This document shows, in pieces, positions 25,475 to 34,504 of a stretch of 64,000 nucleotides of DNA. The stretch's first letter is position 1, and each line of letters begins with the position of its first letter. A program made the position numbers and the translations under genes. Source of the DNA: BOG-908 sp965198915 (GTDB taxonomy: Bacteria; Pseudomonadota; Alphaproteobacteria; Acetobacterales; Acetobacteraceae); NCBI GenBank assembly GCA_965198915.1, contig CBDAQC010000001.1, forward strand, positions 310,001-374,000, in the 5' to 3' direction. The notes under the pieces were generated by a model, which had not been told where the DNA came from, did not search any database, and was given only the letters and a program-made list of their open reading frames with translations.

Positions 25475-26601
25475 GGCGCAAGCTCGATGGGGCGCCGGCC
25501 GACCATGCGCAGGCCGTAGCCTTCCAGGCCGGCGATGGTGCGGTCCGTATTGGAGATCAGCTCCATCTGGCGGACGCCAAGATCGGCCAGGATCTGCGCG
25601 CCGATGCCATAGTCGCGCAGTATGCTCTCCTGCGCCGCCGCGCGCGTGCGCCGCCCTGTCACCATCTCCAATATGCTTCCGGAGCGGCCGTCATGCAGCA
25701 TGACCATCACGCCGGAGCCCTCCGCCTCGATCATGCGCATCGCCTGGTGCATCAGCTTGTTGGTGCGCCCGCCGGGCAGGATCTGTATCGGGTCGATCGC
25801 CTGCATGCGCACCAGCGTGGGGCGGTCCGGCGACACCTCGCCCTTCACCATCACCACGTGTTCGGCCTGGTTTAGCGTGCTGGTGTAGATGATCACCCGC
25901 CACGGGCCGGTATCCAGCGCGTTGGTGTGCGTCTCGTGCTCGCGCACGATAAGCCGCTCGGAGGTGCGGCGGCGCGCGATCAGGTCCGCAATGGTGCCAA
26001 GCTTCAGGCCGTGGAACTGCGCGAAGCCCACCAGGTCCGGCAGCCGCGCCATGGTGCCGTCCGCGTTCATGATCTCGCAGATCACGCCGGCGGGGATCAG
26101 GCCGGCCATGCGCGCGATGTCCACCGCCGCTTCGGTATGGCCCGCGCGCACCAGCGTGCCGCCCGGCCGTGCCGCCAGCGGAAACACGTGGCCGGGGGAG
26201 ACCAGGTCCCGCGGCGTGCTGTCCGGATTGATCGCCACCGCGATCGTATGCGCGCGGTCCCGTGCCGAGACGCCGGTGGTGATGCCGTCACGCGCCTCGA
26301 TGCTGACGGTGAATGCCGTCTGGTGGCGCTGCTGGTTGGCCACCGCCATCATCGGCAGCTCCAACTTTTCCACCTGGGTTGGCGGCAGGGACAGGCAGAT
26401 CAGCCCGCGCGCGTGGCGCATCATGAAGGCCAGCGCCTGCGGCGTGGCGAACTGCGCCGGAATGATCAGGTCGCCCTCGTTCTCGCGGTCCTCGTCATCG
26501 ACCAGAATGAACATGCGGCCGGCCTGCGCCTCGGCGATCAGCTCGTCGGTGCTGGAGATTGCGTCGTGCAGGGAGTGACGCGGGAGCGTGTCTAGGGTCA
26601 C
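25471..26601 (-). CDS. ribB: 3,4-dihydroxy-2-butanone-4-phosphate synthase fused to a decayed GTP cyclohydrolase II domain
   Basis: 376 residues. The N-terminal DHBP synthase half is intact (DDEDRENEGDLII, GHVFPLAARPGG, HTEAAVDIARMAGL), converting ribulose-5-P to the four-carbon riboflavin precursor. The C-terminal RibA-like half lacks the zinc Cys cluster (expected SECLTGD...RCDCG; here QAIDPIQILPGG) and the RGQEGRGIGL loop, but keeps DYGIGAQILADLGV. It should not hydrolyse GTP. GTG 26601 is chosen because AGGA lies seven bases upstream; the longer TTG start at 26631 touches repeat R9. Confidence 0.93.
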   Translation of the reverse strand: MTLDTLPRHSLHDAISSTDELIAEAQAGRMFILVDDEDRENEGDLIIPAQFATPQALAFMMRHARGLICLSLPPTQVEKLELPMMAVANQQRHQTAFTVSIEARDGITTGVSARDRAHTIAVAINPDSTPRDLVSPGHVFPLAARPGGTLVRAGHTEAAVDIARMAGLIPAGVICEIMNADGTMARLPDLVGFAQFHGLKLGTIADLIARRRTSERLIVREHETHTNALDTGPWRVIIYTSTLNQAEHVVMVKGEVSPDRPTLVRMQAIDPIQILPGGRTNKLMHQAMRMIEAEGSGVMVMLHDGRSGSILEMVTGRRTRAAAQESILRDYGIGAQILADLGVRQMELISNTDRTIAGLEGYGLRMVGRRPIELAP

Positions 26602-26621
26602 GGGGGCGTCCTGGAGGAAGG

Positions 26622-26757
26622 AAGAGAGCAAGGCCTTCTTTTTTGAAAAAAAGAAGCAAAAAACTTTCGGTCCCTGTCGGCGACCTAGCGGGTGAGTCCG
26701 CGACAGCGGAGCAAAAGTTTTTTGGTTCTTTTTTTCAAAAAAGAACTGCTTTCTTGC
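26622..26757. repeat. R9: paired-arm R repeat (ribE / ribB spacer)
   Basis: A left arm of the CTTC/GAAG type (26631-26672) and a right arm of the GTTC/GAAC type (26709-26757) in one element. The short interior pairs CCTGTCGGC with CCGCGACAG. It ends exactly at the ribE stop. Confidence 0.85.
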
Positions 26758-27363
26758 TTAAGTCTCACTCAGCCGCGCCACGTAACGCGCCAGCATGTCA
26801 ATCTCGATGTGGACCGCATCGCCCGGCCTGCGCAACCCGAGCGTGGTGTGCTCTGCCGTGTGCGGGATGACGTTGACGCCGAATTCCTGCCCGTCCACCG
26901 CGTTGACCGTCAGGGAGATACCGTCGATCGCCACCGACCCTTTCGCCGCGATGTAGCGGTGCAGCGGCGCCGGCACGCGCACGCCGATGCGCAGCGAGCC
27001 TTGCTCCGGCGTGATCGCAGTGATCTCGCCCAACCCGTCCACGTGGCCGCTGACCATGTGGCCGCCCAGCTCGTCGCCCAGGCGCAGCGCGCGCTCCAGG
27101 TTTATGCGGGTGCCCGGCGCCCAGCTACCCAGCGTGGTGCGCGACACGCTCTCGCCGGACACGTCCACCGCGAACCAGTCCGGGCCGAGAGCGGTGGCCG
27201 TCAGGCAGCAGCCGGAGCAGGCGATGGAGGCACCGATGGCGGTGCCGCCCTGGGCGGCAAGGAAGCGTGGGGGCGTGGCTATGGTGACGCGCATGTCCTG
27301 GCTGTCGCCGGCGTGGGTGATGGTGCGGATTTCGCCTTGGGCGGTGATTATGCCGGTGAACAT
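26758..27363 (-). CDS. ribE: Riboflavin synthase, alpha subunit
   Basis: 201 residues with the two tandem lumazine-binding repeats. The start MFTGIITAQGEI is diagnostic, SIACSGCCLTAT is the first-repeat catalytic region, and DGISLTVNAVDG the second. It converts two lumazines to riboflavin and the pyrimidine precursor. ATG 27363 has AGGA six bases upstream. It lies between ribD and ribB with R elements on both sides. Confidence 0.95.
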   Translation of the reverse strand: MFTGIITAQGEIRTITHAGDSQDMRVTIATPPRFLAAQGGTAIGASIACSGCCLTATALGPDWFAVDVSGESVSRTTLGSWAPGTRINLERALRLGDELGGHMVSGHVDGLGEITAITPEQGSLRIGVRVPAPLHRYIAAKGSVAIDGISLTVNAVDGQEFGVNVIPHTAEHTTLGLRRPGDAVHIEIDMLARYVARLSET

Positions 27364-27378
27364 CTTGGTTCCTGAAGT

Positions 27379-27514
27379 AGGAAGGAAGGCCTTCTTTTCT
27401 GAAGAAAAGAAGCAGAAGACTTTTGTCAGGCTGTCGCGGTCCTTGCATGTGAGCCGCCGACAGGGAGCAAAAGCTTTTTGGTTCTTTTTCTCGAAAAAGA
27501 ACTGCTTGCTGGCT
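27379..27514. repeat. R10: paired-arm R repeat (ribD / ribE spacer)
   Basis: The left arm (27386-27425) contains CTTCTTTTCTGAAGAAAAGAAG; the T-to-C and A-to-G changes are paired, and the distal AGAAGACTTTTG has also drifted. The right arm (27466-27512) has GGTTC, TTTTTCTCGAAAAA and GAACTG. The interior pairs GGCTGTCGCGG with CCGACAGG. Confidence 0.85.
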
Positions 27515-28651
27515 TCATCTCGCAAACTCCGAAACCACGTCGCCGCCGCAGGCAAGCGGCTCGCCTAACCGGGTGAACCGCGGCATCCCGGCCAGCGCGT
27601 CCGTGCCCAGCTCGCCCAGCGCTGCAAGCCCGTCCGCGCCCATCGCCGCCGGCGCGTGGAACCAGACGATGCGGTCCACCAGGTCCGCGCGCAGCAGCGA
27701 GGCGGCGAGTTGCGCGCCGCCTTCCACCAGCACCCGCGTCAGGCCGCGTGTGCCAAGCGCGCGCAGCGCCTGCGGCAGGTCGATGCCGCCTGCGCCGGCG
27801 GGGACCAGGATGCAGCGCGCGCCGGCTTCGGCCAGGCGTTGTGCGCGGGACGGGATGATCTCGCCCGGCTGGTAGGCGGCGGGGTCCACGCCGTCCGGCA
27901 GGCTGTCCGTGTGATACAGGATCCAGCTCGGGCTCTCGCAGGCAGTCTGCACAATCCTGGCGCCAAGCGGGGTGCGCAGGCGGCTGTCGGCGATGATGCG
28001 CACGGTGGGGCGGTGCGCGTAGCCCGGCATGCGGCAGGTCAGTTCGGGGTCATCGGCCAGCAGGGTGCCGGCGCCTACCATCACCGCATCGTGCCGGCCG
28101 CGCAGCGCGTGGACGTAGGCGCGGGACTGGGGGCCGGTGATCCAGCGGCTCTCGCCGGTGCGGGTGGCGATGCGGCCGTCCAGCGTGCTGGCGAGCTTCA
28201 GGGTGACGAGCGGCCGGCCTTCGCGCACCCGGGCGAAGAAGCCGGCCAGCGTATCCTGCGCGTCGGCGGCGCGGAACCCGTCCTCCACGGCCAGGCCGGC
28301 GCGGCGCAGCAGCGCCAGGCCGGCGCCGTTCACCCGCGGGTCCGGGTCGCCGGCGGCCACCACCACGCGCGCCACGCCGGCCGCCACCAGCGCTTCGGCG
28401 CAAGGCGGGGTGTGGCCGTGATGGCTGCACGGCTCCAGCGTCACGTAGGCGGTGGCCCCGCGCGCGGCGGGCCCGGCCATGGCCAGCGCCTGGGTTTCCG
28501 CATGCGGGCGGCCGCGCAGCCCGGTGCGGCCGCGCCCAACCACGCGCCCGTCCGCCACGATCACGCAGCCGACCGAGGGGTTGGGCCAGGTGGCGCCCAG
28601 GCCGCGCGCGGCCAGCGCCAGGGCGGCGCCCATGTAGGTATTATCGTCCAT
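27515..28651 (-). CDS. ribD: Riboflavin biosynthesis deaminase/reductase RibD
   Basis: 378 residues. The deaminase half has the zinc site HAETQAL with PCSHHGHTPPC. The reductase half has LKLASTLDGRIATRTGES, VGAGTLLADDPELT and VLVEGGAQLAAS. It catalyses the second and third committed steps of riboflavin synthesis. ATG 28651 follows the nrdR stop by 7 bp; an ATG six codons later is an alternative start. A normal two-domain length. Confidence 0.95.
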   Translation of the reverse strand: MDDNTYMGAALALAARGLGATWPNPSVGCVIVADGRVVGRGRTGLRGRPHAETQALAMAGPAARGATAYVTLEPCSHHGHTPPCAEALVAAGVARVVVAAGDPDPRVNGAGLALLRRAGLAVEDGFRAADAQDTLAGFFARVREGRPLVTLKLASTLDGRIATRTGESRWITGPQSRAYVHALRGRHDAVMVGAGTLLADDPELTCRMPGYAHRPTVRIIADSRLRTPLGARIVQTACESPSWILYHTDSLPDGVDPAAYQPGEIIPSRAQRLAEAGARCILVPAGAGGIDLPQALRALGTRGLTRVLVEGGAQLAASLLRADLVDRIVWFHAPAAMGADGLAALGELGTDALAGMPRFTRLGEPLACGGDVVSEFAR

Positions 28652-28658
28652 TGCCGCC

Positions 28659-29114
28659 CTATGTCGGGTCTTCGAGCGATCCCAGAAAGGCCTCGAAGTC
28701 GCGTGCCTCGCGGAAATCGCGATACACGCTGGCGAAGCGCACATAGGCCACCTCGTCGATGTCCTTCAGCGTCTCCATGACCAGCTCGCCGATCTGCTTG
28801 CTGGGAATGTCGGTGTCGCCGGACGCCTCCAGCCGGCGCACGATGGAGCTGACGACGCGCTCGACGCGCTCTTCCTCCACCGGGCGCTTGCGCAGGGCGA
28901 TGCTGATGGAGCGGGCGAGCTTCTCGCGGTCGAACGGGACGCGGCGGCCGTCCGTCTTGACCACGAACATGTCACGCAACTGGACGCGCTCCACGGTGGT
29001 GAAGCGCTGGCCGCAATTGGCGCAAAAGCGCCGGCGGCGGATGGCCCCGCCGTCCTCGGCCGGCCGGCTGTCCTTCACCTGGGTGTCGTCATGGCCGCAG
29101 AAGGGGCATCGCAT
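28659..29114 (-). CDS. nrdR: Transcriptional repressor NrdR
   Basis: 151 residues. The zinc ribbon MRCPFCGHDDTQVKDSR...RRRRFCANCGQRFTTVER is followed by an ATP-cone (VVKTDGRRVPFDREKL). NrdR senses ATP/dATP and represses ribonucleotide reductase genes. Its place directly before ribD is the classic proteobacterial order. No nrd genes are in the window. Confidence 0.97.
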   Translation of the reverse strand: MRCPFCGHDDTQVKDSRPAEDGGAIRRRRFCANCGQRFTTVERVQLRDMFVVKTDGRRVPFDREKLARSISIALRKRPVEEERVERVVSSIVRRLEASGDTDIPSKQIGELVMETLKDIDEVAYVRFASVYRDFREARDFEAFLGSLEDPT

Positions 29115-29117
29115 GGG

Positions 29118-29160
29118 ATGAGGAAAGGCGTTCCCTGTTGAAAAAGCAAAACTTTGCCGG
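29118..29160. repeat. R19: degenerate solitary R arm
   Basis: AAGGCGTTCCCTGTTGAAAA then AGCAAAACTTTGCC follows the left-arm layout with a weakened inner palindrome. It sits between the catB-like gene and nrdR. Confidence 0.45.
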
Positions 29161-29169
29161 CGCTGCGCC

Positions 29170-29961
29170 CTAGGCCGAGGATGGCTTGTTCGCCAGCATC
29201 GCCTGCAGCACCTCCCAGCTAAGCACCCGCGGCGCGAAGGCCGGCAGGCTGTCGCGCAGCGTTTCTAGCTGGTCCAGGAAGCGTGCGGGGTCGCGTATGT
29301 CGGCGGCGAACAAAGCGCGCGGGTGGCATTCCCACCACCGGCTCGCAAGCAACCGCTCGATAAGCGACTCCGAAAACCGCAGCCGGATCACCCGCGCCGG
29401 GTTGCCGCCGGCGATCGCGTAGGGCGGCACGTCTCGCGTGACCACGGCGCCGGCGCCCACGATACAGCCGGTGTGCAGCGTGATCCCCCGCTGCAGGACC
29501 ACGAAATTTCCGGTCCAGACATCGTGCTGCAGCACCGGCTGCGGCCCCATCAGCAGCTTGTCAGGGATGACGCTCTTGCGGCTGTTGTCGAGCAGGTCCT
29601 CCCGCGCCCAGCGGACGGATGGCCGCTGGAGCTGGTACATGAAACTGCTGGTTGTCACGTGCTCGACAGGATGGCGCTCGCCCATGACGTTCGTCTGGTC
29701 GGCGACCGAGCACCAGCGGCCTATCGGCGCCTCCAATGCGTTGGCGCGCCGGTAGCTGAACGAGCCGATCGTGCTCAGCACATGTCCGTTGATATAGTCG
29801 GCGTATTGCTCGATCCGGGCGGATTTCGGCAGGTGGACCACAGGCACCTCCGCCCGGCCGCGTGTGCCGAAGGACACGCGGTGTGACGCGAAGATCGACC
29901 AGAGACGGTCGGTCATGCGCAGGCGCACCAACTCGGCCTTCTCCTCGAGAAGCTCTTCCAT
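29170..29961 (-). CDS. CatB-related (xenobiotic) O-acetyltransferase, left-handed beta-helix
   Basis: 263 residues. Hexapeptide-repeat acetyltransferase of the XAT/CatB group: FSYRRANALE...IGRWCSVA, GPQPVLQHDVWTGNFVVLQRG, VGAGAVVTRDVPPYAIAGGNPARVIRLRF, and the helical tail LLASRWWE. Members transfer acetyl from acetyl-CoA to hydroxyls of sugars, nodulation factors or, in CatB proper, chloramphenicol. Resistance should not be assumed. An unusual N-terminal ~60 residues precede the fold. Confidence 0.85.
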   Translation of the reverse strand: MEELLEEKAELVRLRMTDRLWSIFASHRVSFGTRGRAEVPVVHLPKSARIEQYADYINGHVLSTIGSFSYRRANALEAPIGRWCSVADQTNVMGERHPVEHVTTSSFMYQLQRPSVRWAREDLLDNSRKSVIPDKLLMGPQPVLQHDVWTGNFVVLQRGITLHTGCIVGAGAVVTRDVPPYAIAGGNPARVIRLRFSESLIERLLASRWWECHPRALFAADIRDPARFLDQLETLRDSLPAFAPRVLSWEVLQAMLANKPSSA

Positions 29962-30058
29962 CGTGCGCTACCCTGCTGGAGCCTGTGGCTTCGCCCTGCC
30001 GTCTGCCGTTTAGAACGCGAATGATCCGCCTTGAGAAGAACCGCAGCCGTGCTGCCGG

Positions 30059-31849
30059 TCAGATCAGTTCGACCATCCCGGAGGCCTGGGTGGTGAACAG
30101 GCGGCTGTAGGTGCCCTGCTGCGCCAGCAGGCTGGCATGCGAGCCTTCCTCCACGATGCGGCCGTGGTCGAACACCAGGATGCGGTCCATCGCGCGCACC
30201 GTGCTCAGCCGGTGCGCGATGACGATGGCGGTGCGCCCTTCCAGCAGGCGCAGCATCGCCTCCTGGATCAGTTGCTCGGATTCGGAATCCAAGCTGGACG
30301 TGGCCTCGTCCAGTATCAGGATCGGCGCGTCCGCCAGGAAGGCGCGGGCGAGCGCCACGCGCTGGCGTTCGCCGCCGGACAGCTTCACGCCGCGCTCGCC
30401 AACCAGGGTGGCGTAGCCTCGCGGCTGGCGGATGATGAAGTCGTGCGCGTTGGCCAGGCGGGCGGCGTGCTCGATGGCATCCTGCGTGGCGCCCGGCCGG
30501 CCATAGGCGATGTTCTCGGCCAGCGAGCGGTGGAACAGCACCGGGTCCTGCTGCACGATGGCGATCTGCGCCCGCAGCGAATCCTGCGCCACGCCGGCGA
30601 TATCGTGGCCATCCACCAGTATGCGCCCGCCGGTCACGTCATACAGGCGCTGGATCAGCTTGACGAACGTGGTCTTGCCGGAACCGGAGCGGCCGACCAG
30701 GCCCACGCGCTCGCCGGGGGCGATGCGCAGCGACAGTCCGTCGAACAGCGGGGCGGCGGAAGCGGCGTAGCGGAAACCCACGCGGTCGAACACGATGCCG
30801 CCGCGCTGGATCAGGATGGGTACGGCACCCGGCCGGTCGGGCACGCCGGGCGCCTCGGCGTGCAGCGCCACCAGCTCGTGCATGTCGTTCACCGAGCGCT
30901 GCAGGACGGAGATCTGCTGGCCGATCTCGCGCAGGTAGCCGTGCACCACGAAATAGGTGGTCAGCACCCAGGCGACATCGCCGGGCGAGGCCCGGTCCTG
31001 CCACCACAGCCATAGCGAGGTGGCGATCACGCTCATGCGCAGCACCAGCAGCAGGCTGGCCTGGGCGGTGCCGTTATTGGTGCCGCGCACCCAGAAACGC
31101 CGCGTGCGCCGGGCCCATTTGCCCAGCGTGCGGTCCAGCCGGACGTCCTCGCGCGACTCGGCGCCAAAGGATTTCACTACCGCGTTGCAACTGATGGCGT
31201 CCGCAAGCGCGCCGCCCACCCGTGTGTCCCATTGGGCGGACAGGCGGGCGGCCGGCGCCACGTAGCCGAGCGAGCCGGCGACGGAGAGGCAGACGTAGCT
31301 GGCGGCCCCGGTGGCCACCACCAGGCCCATCACCGGCCAGCGCGCGCCCAGCAGTACGGTGGTGAGCAGCAGCACCTGCAGGGCGGGCAGCAGCGCCAGC
31401 AGCACGCAATCGTCCAGCGTGTCGAACGCCCACATGCCACGGCTGACCTTGCGCACGGTGGAGCCCGCGAAGTTGTTCGCCTGCCACTCGGTGGACAGGC
31501 GCTGCACGCGGGCGAAGCCGCTGCGTGCGACGCTCGTCATGACGCGTAAAGTAAGGCGGGTGATGGCGAGGAAGCTGAGGTGCCGGGCGGCTACCAGCAG
31601 GGCGCCGAGCGCGATCATGCCGGCCAAGGCGGCCAGCGCCGCGTGGCGGGCGGCTTCGGTGTGGTGCGAGGAGACGGCATCGACCAGGCGGCCGGCGAAG
31701 ACCGGCATCAGTACGTCGGACAGGGTCCAGACGCTAACGCAGGCGATGACGGCGCCCAGCGTCGCGGGGTGCCCGCGCCATTGGGCGAGCGAGAAGGCGA
31801 TGACCTGCCGGAACGGGGCGGTCCCGCGGCGGAAGTTTGCGGAGAACAC
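30059..31849 (-). CDS. ABC exporter, fused permease and ATPase (MsbA/multidrug type)
   Basis: 596 residues: six-TM exporter domain (1-330) then ABC ATPase with Walker A GRSGSGKTT, signature KLSGGERQRVALARA, Walker B PILILDEATSSLD and H-loop IAHRLSTV, all intact. A half-transporter that must dimerise. The substrate (lipid, drug or peptide) is not evident. GTG start at 31849. In contrast to the orphan ATPase at 1198, every catalytic motif is canonical. Confidence 0.92.
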   Translation of the reverse strand: MFSANFRRGTAPFRQVIAFSLAQWRGHPATLGAVIACVSVWTLSDVLMPVFAGRLVDAVSSHHTEAARHAALAALAGMIALGALLVAARHLSFLAITRLTLRVMTSVARSGFARVQRLSTEWQANNFAGSTVRKVSRGMWAFDTLDDCVLLALLPALQVLLLTTVLLGARWPVMGLVVATGAASYVCLSVAGSLGYVAPAARLSAQWDTRVGGALADAISCNAVVKSFGAESREDVRLDRTLGKWARRTRRFWVRGTNNGTAQASLLLVLRMSVIATSLWLWWQDRASPGDVAWVLTTYFVVHGYLREIGQQISVLQRSVNDMHELVALHAEAPGVPDRPGAVPILIQRGGIVFDRVGFRYAASAAPLFDGLSLRIAPGERVGLVGRSGSGKTTFVKLIQRLYDVTGGRILVDGHDIAGVAQDSLRAQIAIVQQDPVLFHRSLAENIAYGRPGATQDAIEHAARLANAHDFIIRQPRGYATLVGERGVKLSGGERQRVALARAFLADAPILILDEATSSLDSESEQLIQEAMLRLLEGRTAIVIAHRLSTVRAMDRILVFDHGRIVEEGSHASLLAQQGTYSRLFTTQASGMVELI

Positions 31850-31900
31850 GGGTGCGATCCGGCTGGTTTGGCCGGCCTCTTTCGGCGGGTTGATTCGAAG

Positions 31901-32053
31901 GCAAGGCCAGGGGCTCTGCCCCTGGACCCCGCTAAGGACGGTCGTCCTTAGAACCTGTTACTGGCTGTCCTGAGAAATGGGGTCTGGGCCGAGGTTCCGT
32001 CACGCGCTAGCGTGCTTCGCACGACGAAGTTTGGGGCAGAGCCCAGCCTTGCT
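31901..32053. repeat. Repeat family B, copy 2; rest of the 31850-32295 gap appears empty
   Basis: GGCCAGGGGCTCTGCCCCTG opens, CGCTAAGGACGGTCGTCCTTAG lies centrally, GTGCTTCGCACGACG forms a hairpin near the end, and TTTGGGGCAGAGCCC closes. It is uninterrupted, and so gives the empty-site form for copy 3. In the 240 bp that follow, up to the bamB stop, I see no gene or recognisable signal. Confidence 0.7.
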
Positions 32054-32295
32054 GCCATTAGGAGCAGGAGCGCCCAGGCGGGCTATCGAGCCCCGGACAG
32101 CGGGCCGGGACCCGGCCGAACGGACGTTTTCATCATTCGGACCTCCCGAGCCAAAGGTTTTCTAGAAGCGAAATATACCGCACGCAGGCGGGAGGACAAC
32201 GCCCGCCGCCGATGGTTTGCCATTCGTGATCGGCAAACAGCGTTTGCCCGCGGCGCCGCAACCTCGGACAGCGCCCGCGCCGAAGGCTCCGGCGG

Positions 32296-33648
32296 CTACT
32301 TGTAGGCCGTCAACGTCGCGTCGTCCGTCAGCAGCAGCACGATGCCCTGTGCCACGGAAGCGGGCGTGGAGGCGGTGTCGGATAGGTTGCTGCTGGTCAC
32401 CAGGGCGCCGGTTGTCGCGTCCAGCACCGCCATCTTGCCGTGGTCGCTGACCACGATCAGCTTGCCGCCGACCAGCGTGGGGCCGAACCAGGTGATCAGC
32501 CCCTTGGTGCGCTTGGGGTTCTGGAAGCGCGGCAGGTCGGTCACCCAGTGCACCGAGCCGTCCTCCTTGGACAGCGCGGCCAGCTTCTGTTCCGTGCTGA
32601 CCAGGAACAGATAGTCGCCGGCCAGCCAGGGGGTGTTGGCGCCCGCCACGTCACGCTGCCACACGCGGCGGCCGGAGCGTACGTCCAGCGCCGCCAGCAG
32701 CCCGCCCAGCCCGATGGCGTATACCAGCCCGCCATCGATGATCGGCGCGCCGCGCACCGAGCCGAAATCGGACAGCGTGGACTGGCCCTTCAGCCCGCCC
32801 ATGTTGTCCGTCCAGACCAGCGTGCCGCTGCCCTGACGCACGGCGGCCATGTCGCCGGATTCGAAGCCGGCCACCAGAACGCCCTCGGCTGCGGCGGGCG
32901 CTGCCTGGCCGATGGTGCCGGTGTTGGACGCGGTCGCCTGGTAGGACCAGAGGAACTTGCCGTCCGTCTGGGAGAACGCCTGCAATTGCTGGTCGACGGT
33001 CACCACGGTGATCTCGCCGGCGCTGACCAGCGGCGCGCTGCGCGCCGGCGAGTTCAGCTCGGCATGCCAGGCCTGGCTGCCGTCCCACAGGCGCAGCGCC
33101 AGGAGCTGGCCGCGGCCGGTGACGGCGTAGAGGTGGTCGCCGTCTATGGCGATGCCACCGCCGATGTTGCTGTTGCGCGCCTTTTTCGGCTTGGTCACGC
33201 TGCGCCACACGCGGCGGCCGGTGGCCAGGTCGAACGCGCAAACCGCGCCGTCGGTGTCCATGGTGTAGGCGTGGCTGCCGGCGATCAGCGGCTGGGCGGT
33301 GAAGCGGGCGCGGTAGTTGCCGCCCGCGCCCACCTTGGTGGTCCAGAACTTGGTCAGGCCGCCCGCGTAGTTGGCGCCCACGTGGTCCACCGACCCCGCG
33401 TATTGCAGCCAGTTCGGGTTATCGACCACGGGCGGCAGGGTCACGGGCTCCACGCTGTCGATGGACAGGCCGTGCGTGGAGGCCAGCACCGGCTCGCGGT
33501 TGCCGGGTATGGGCTTCTTCTCTTCGTCGGTCAGCCAGTCGAACGCGCTGCAGGCATCGAGCGCGGGCAGGAGAAGCGGGAGAAGGAGGGCGTTGCGGCG
33601 GGTGAGGCGAGGAGCTGGCCGGGTGGGAGAGGTCACGCTTCTGGTCAT
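32296..33648 (-). CDS. bamB: Outer membrane protein assembly factor BamB-like (PQQ-type beta-propeller lipoprotein)
   Basis: 450 residues. The N-terminal basic RLTRRNALLLPLLLPALDAC is a lipoprotein signal with Cys as anchor. The rest is eight-bladed PQQ-like repeats (YTMDTDGAVCAFDLATGRRVW, GGLLAALDVRSGRRVWQ). BamB is a periplasmic lipoprotein of the BAM complex that delivers beta-barrel proteins. The start overlaps the upstream TPR gene by 4 bp (ATGA), the usual yfgM-bamB pairing. Confidence 0.9.
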   Translation of the reverse strand: MTRSVTSPTRPAPRLTRRNALLLPLLLPALDACSAFDWLTDEEKKPIPGNREPVLASTHGLSIDSVEPVTLPPVVDNPNWLQYAGSVDHVGANYAGGLTKFWTTKVGAGGNYRARFTAQPLIAGSHAYTMDTDGAVCAFDLATGRRVWRSVTKPKKARNSNIGGGIAIDGDHLYAVTGRGQLLALRLWDGSQAWHAELNSPARSAPLVSAGEITVVTVDQQLQAFSQTDGKFLWSYQATASNTGTIGQAAPAAAEGVLVAGFESGDMAAVRQGSGTLVWTDNMGGLKGQSTLSDFGSVRGAPIIDGGLVYAIGLGGLLAALDVRSGRRVWQRDVAGANTPWLAGDYLFLVSTEQKLAALSKEDGSVHWVTDLPRFQNPKRTKGLITWFGPTLVGGKLIVVSDHGKMAVLDATTGALVTSSNLSDTASTPASVAQGIVLLLTDDATLTAYK

Positions 33649-34391
33649 CCATGCGCTGCCGCGGCTTGCGCCGCGGGAGCTGGGGCGGGCTTGGTCCGGG
33701 CCGGTGCCGGCGCGGCAGCAGGGTCGGGCGGCAGGGTGGTCAGCACGTCGGCCGCCATCTGGCGCATGTCTTCCGGCGCCATGGGATCGGTGGACAGGCG
33801 TTTCATGATGGTCGCCGCCTCATGCATGTTGCCGGTCCGCACGTCCAGCAGGGCGATGAGCTGTTCGGCCATCGGGCGCCAGGGATTGCCGGTGCCGGCC
33901 AGCGCCTGCAGCCGGTTCTTCAGCGGCACGGGGTCCGCGGTATCGAGCTGATGCTGGGCGCTGGTCAGCGTGGCGAGGTCGGCCATCAGCCTGGGCGCGG
34001 ACGGGTCGTCGGTGATCGCCTGCCAGGTGGCGACCGCCTGCTTCTGCTGCCCGGTCTGCCATTGCAGCGCGCCCAGGCGCAGGCGCGCGAGCACGCGGTA
34101 GCCCTCGGGCCCGTGGGCCGCGATGTCTGCCAGGGTCGACGCGGCCGACAGCGCCAGCGCCTTGTCCACGCTCCCCTTGGTGGCCTTGTCCGCCTCGCCG
34201 GCCGCGGTGATGAAGCGGTTGGCAACGGCATCGGTGGCGGCCTGGCGGCTCTGTTGCCAATAGACGTAGCCGCCCGTGCCGGCGAGGATCAGCACGGCCA
34301 GTGCGATGCCGGCGCCGGCGAAGCGGCGGCCGAAAGCGCGGGCACGCTCGGCGCGGAGGTCCTCCTCCACTTCATCGAAGATGTCTGGCAA
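33645..34391 (-). CDS. YfgM-like membrane-anchored tetratricopeptide protein
   Basis: 248 residues. The acidic/basic N-terminus DEVEEDLRAERARAFGRRF is followed by one TM segment (~25-45), then periplasmic TPR-like helices and a Pro/Ala-rich tail. This is the YfgM/DUF2133 layout that associates with the SecYEG translocon and periplasmic chaperones. TTG start at 34391 with GAGGAC upstream; no ATG fits. It overlaps bamB by 4 bp. Confidence 0.83.
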   Translation of the reverse strand: MPDIFDEVEEDLRAERARAFGRRFAGAGIALAVLILAGTGGYVYWQQSRQAATDAVANRFITAAGEADKATKGSVDKALALSAASTLADIAAHGPEGYRVLARLRLGALQWQTGQQKQAVATWQAITDDPSAPRLMADLATLTSAQHQLDTADPVPLKNRLQALAGTGNPWRPMAEQLIALLDVRTGNMHEAATIMKRLSTDPMAPEDMRQMAADVLTTLPPDPAAAPAPARTKPAPAPAAQAAAAHG

Positions 34392-34504
34392 CGCGTAGTG
34401 TCCTCAGGCGGCAATGGCGGACGGACCATAGCGGCCGGCCGCCTTGCGGGGAACCCCTGGACGGGCCGGTCTCCGCAGGCGTGCGGGCCTTCCGGTCTGG
34501 ACGC

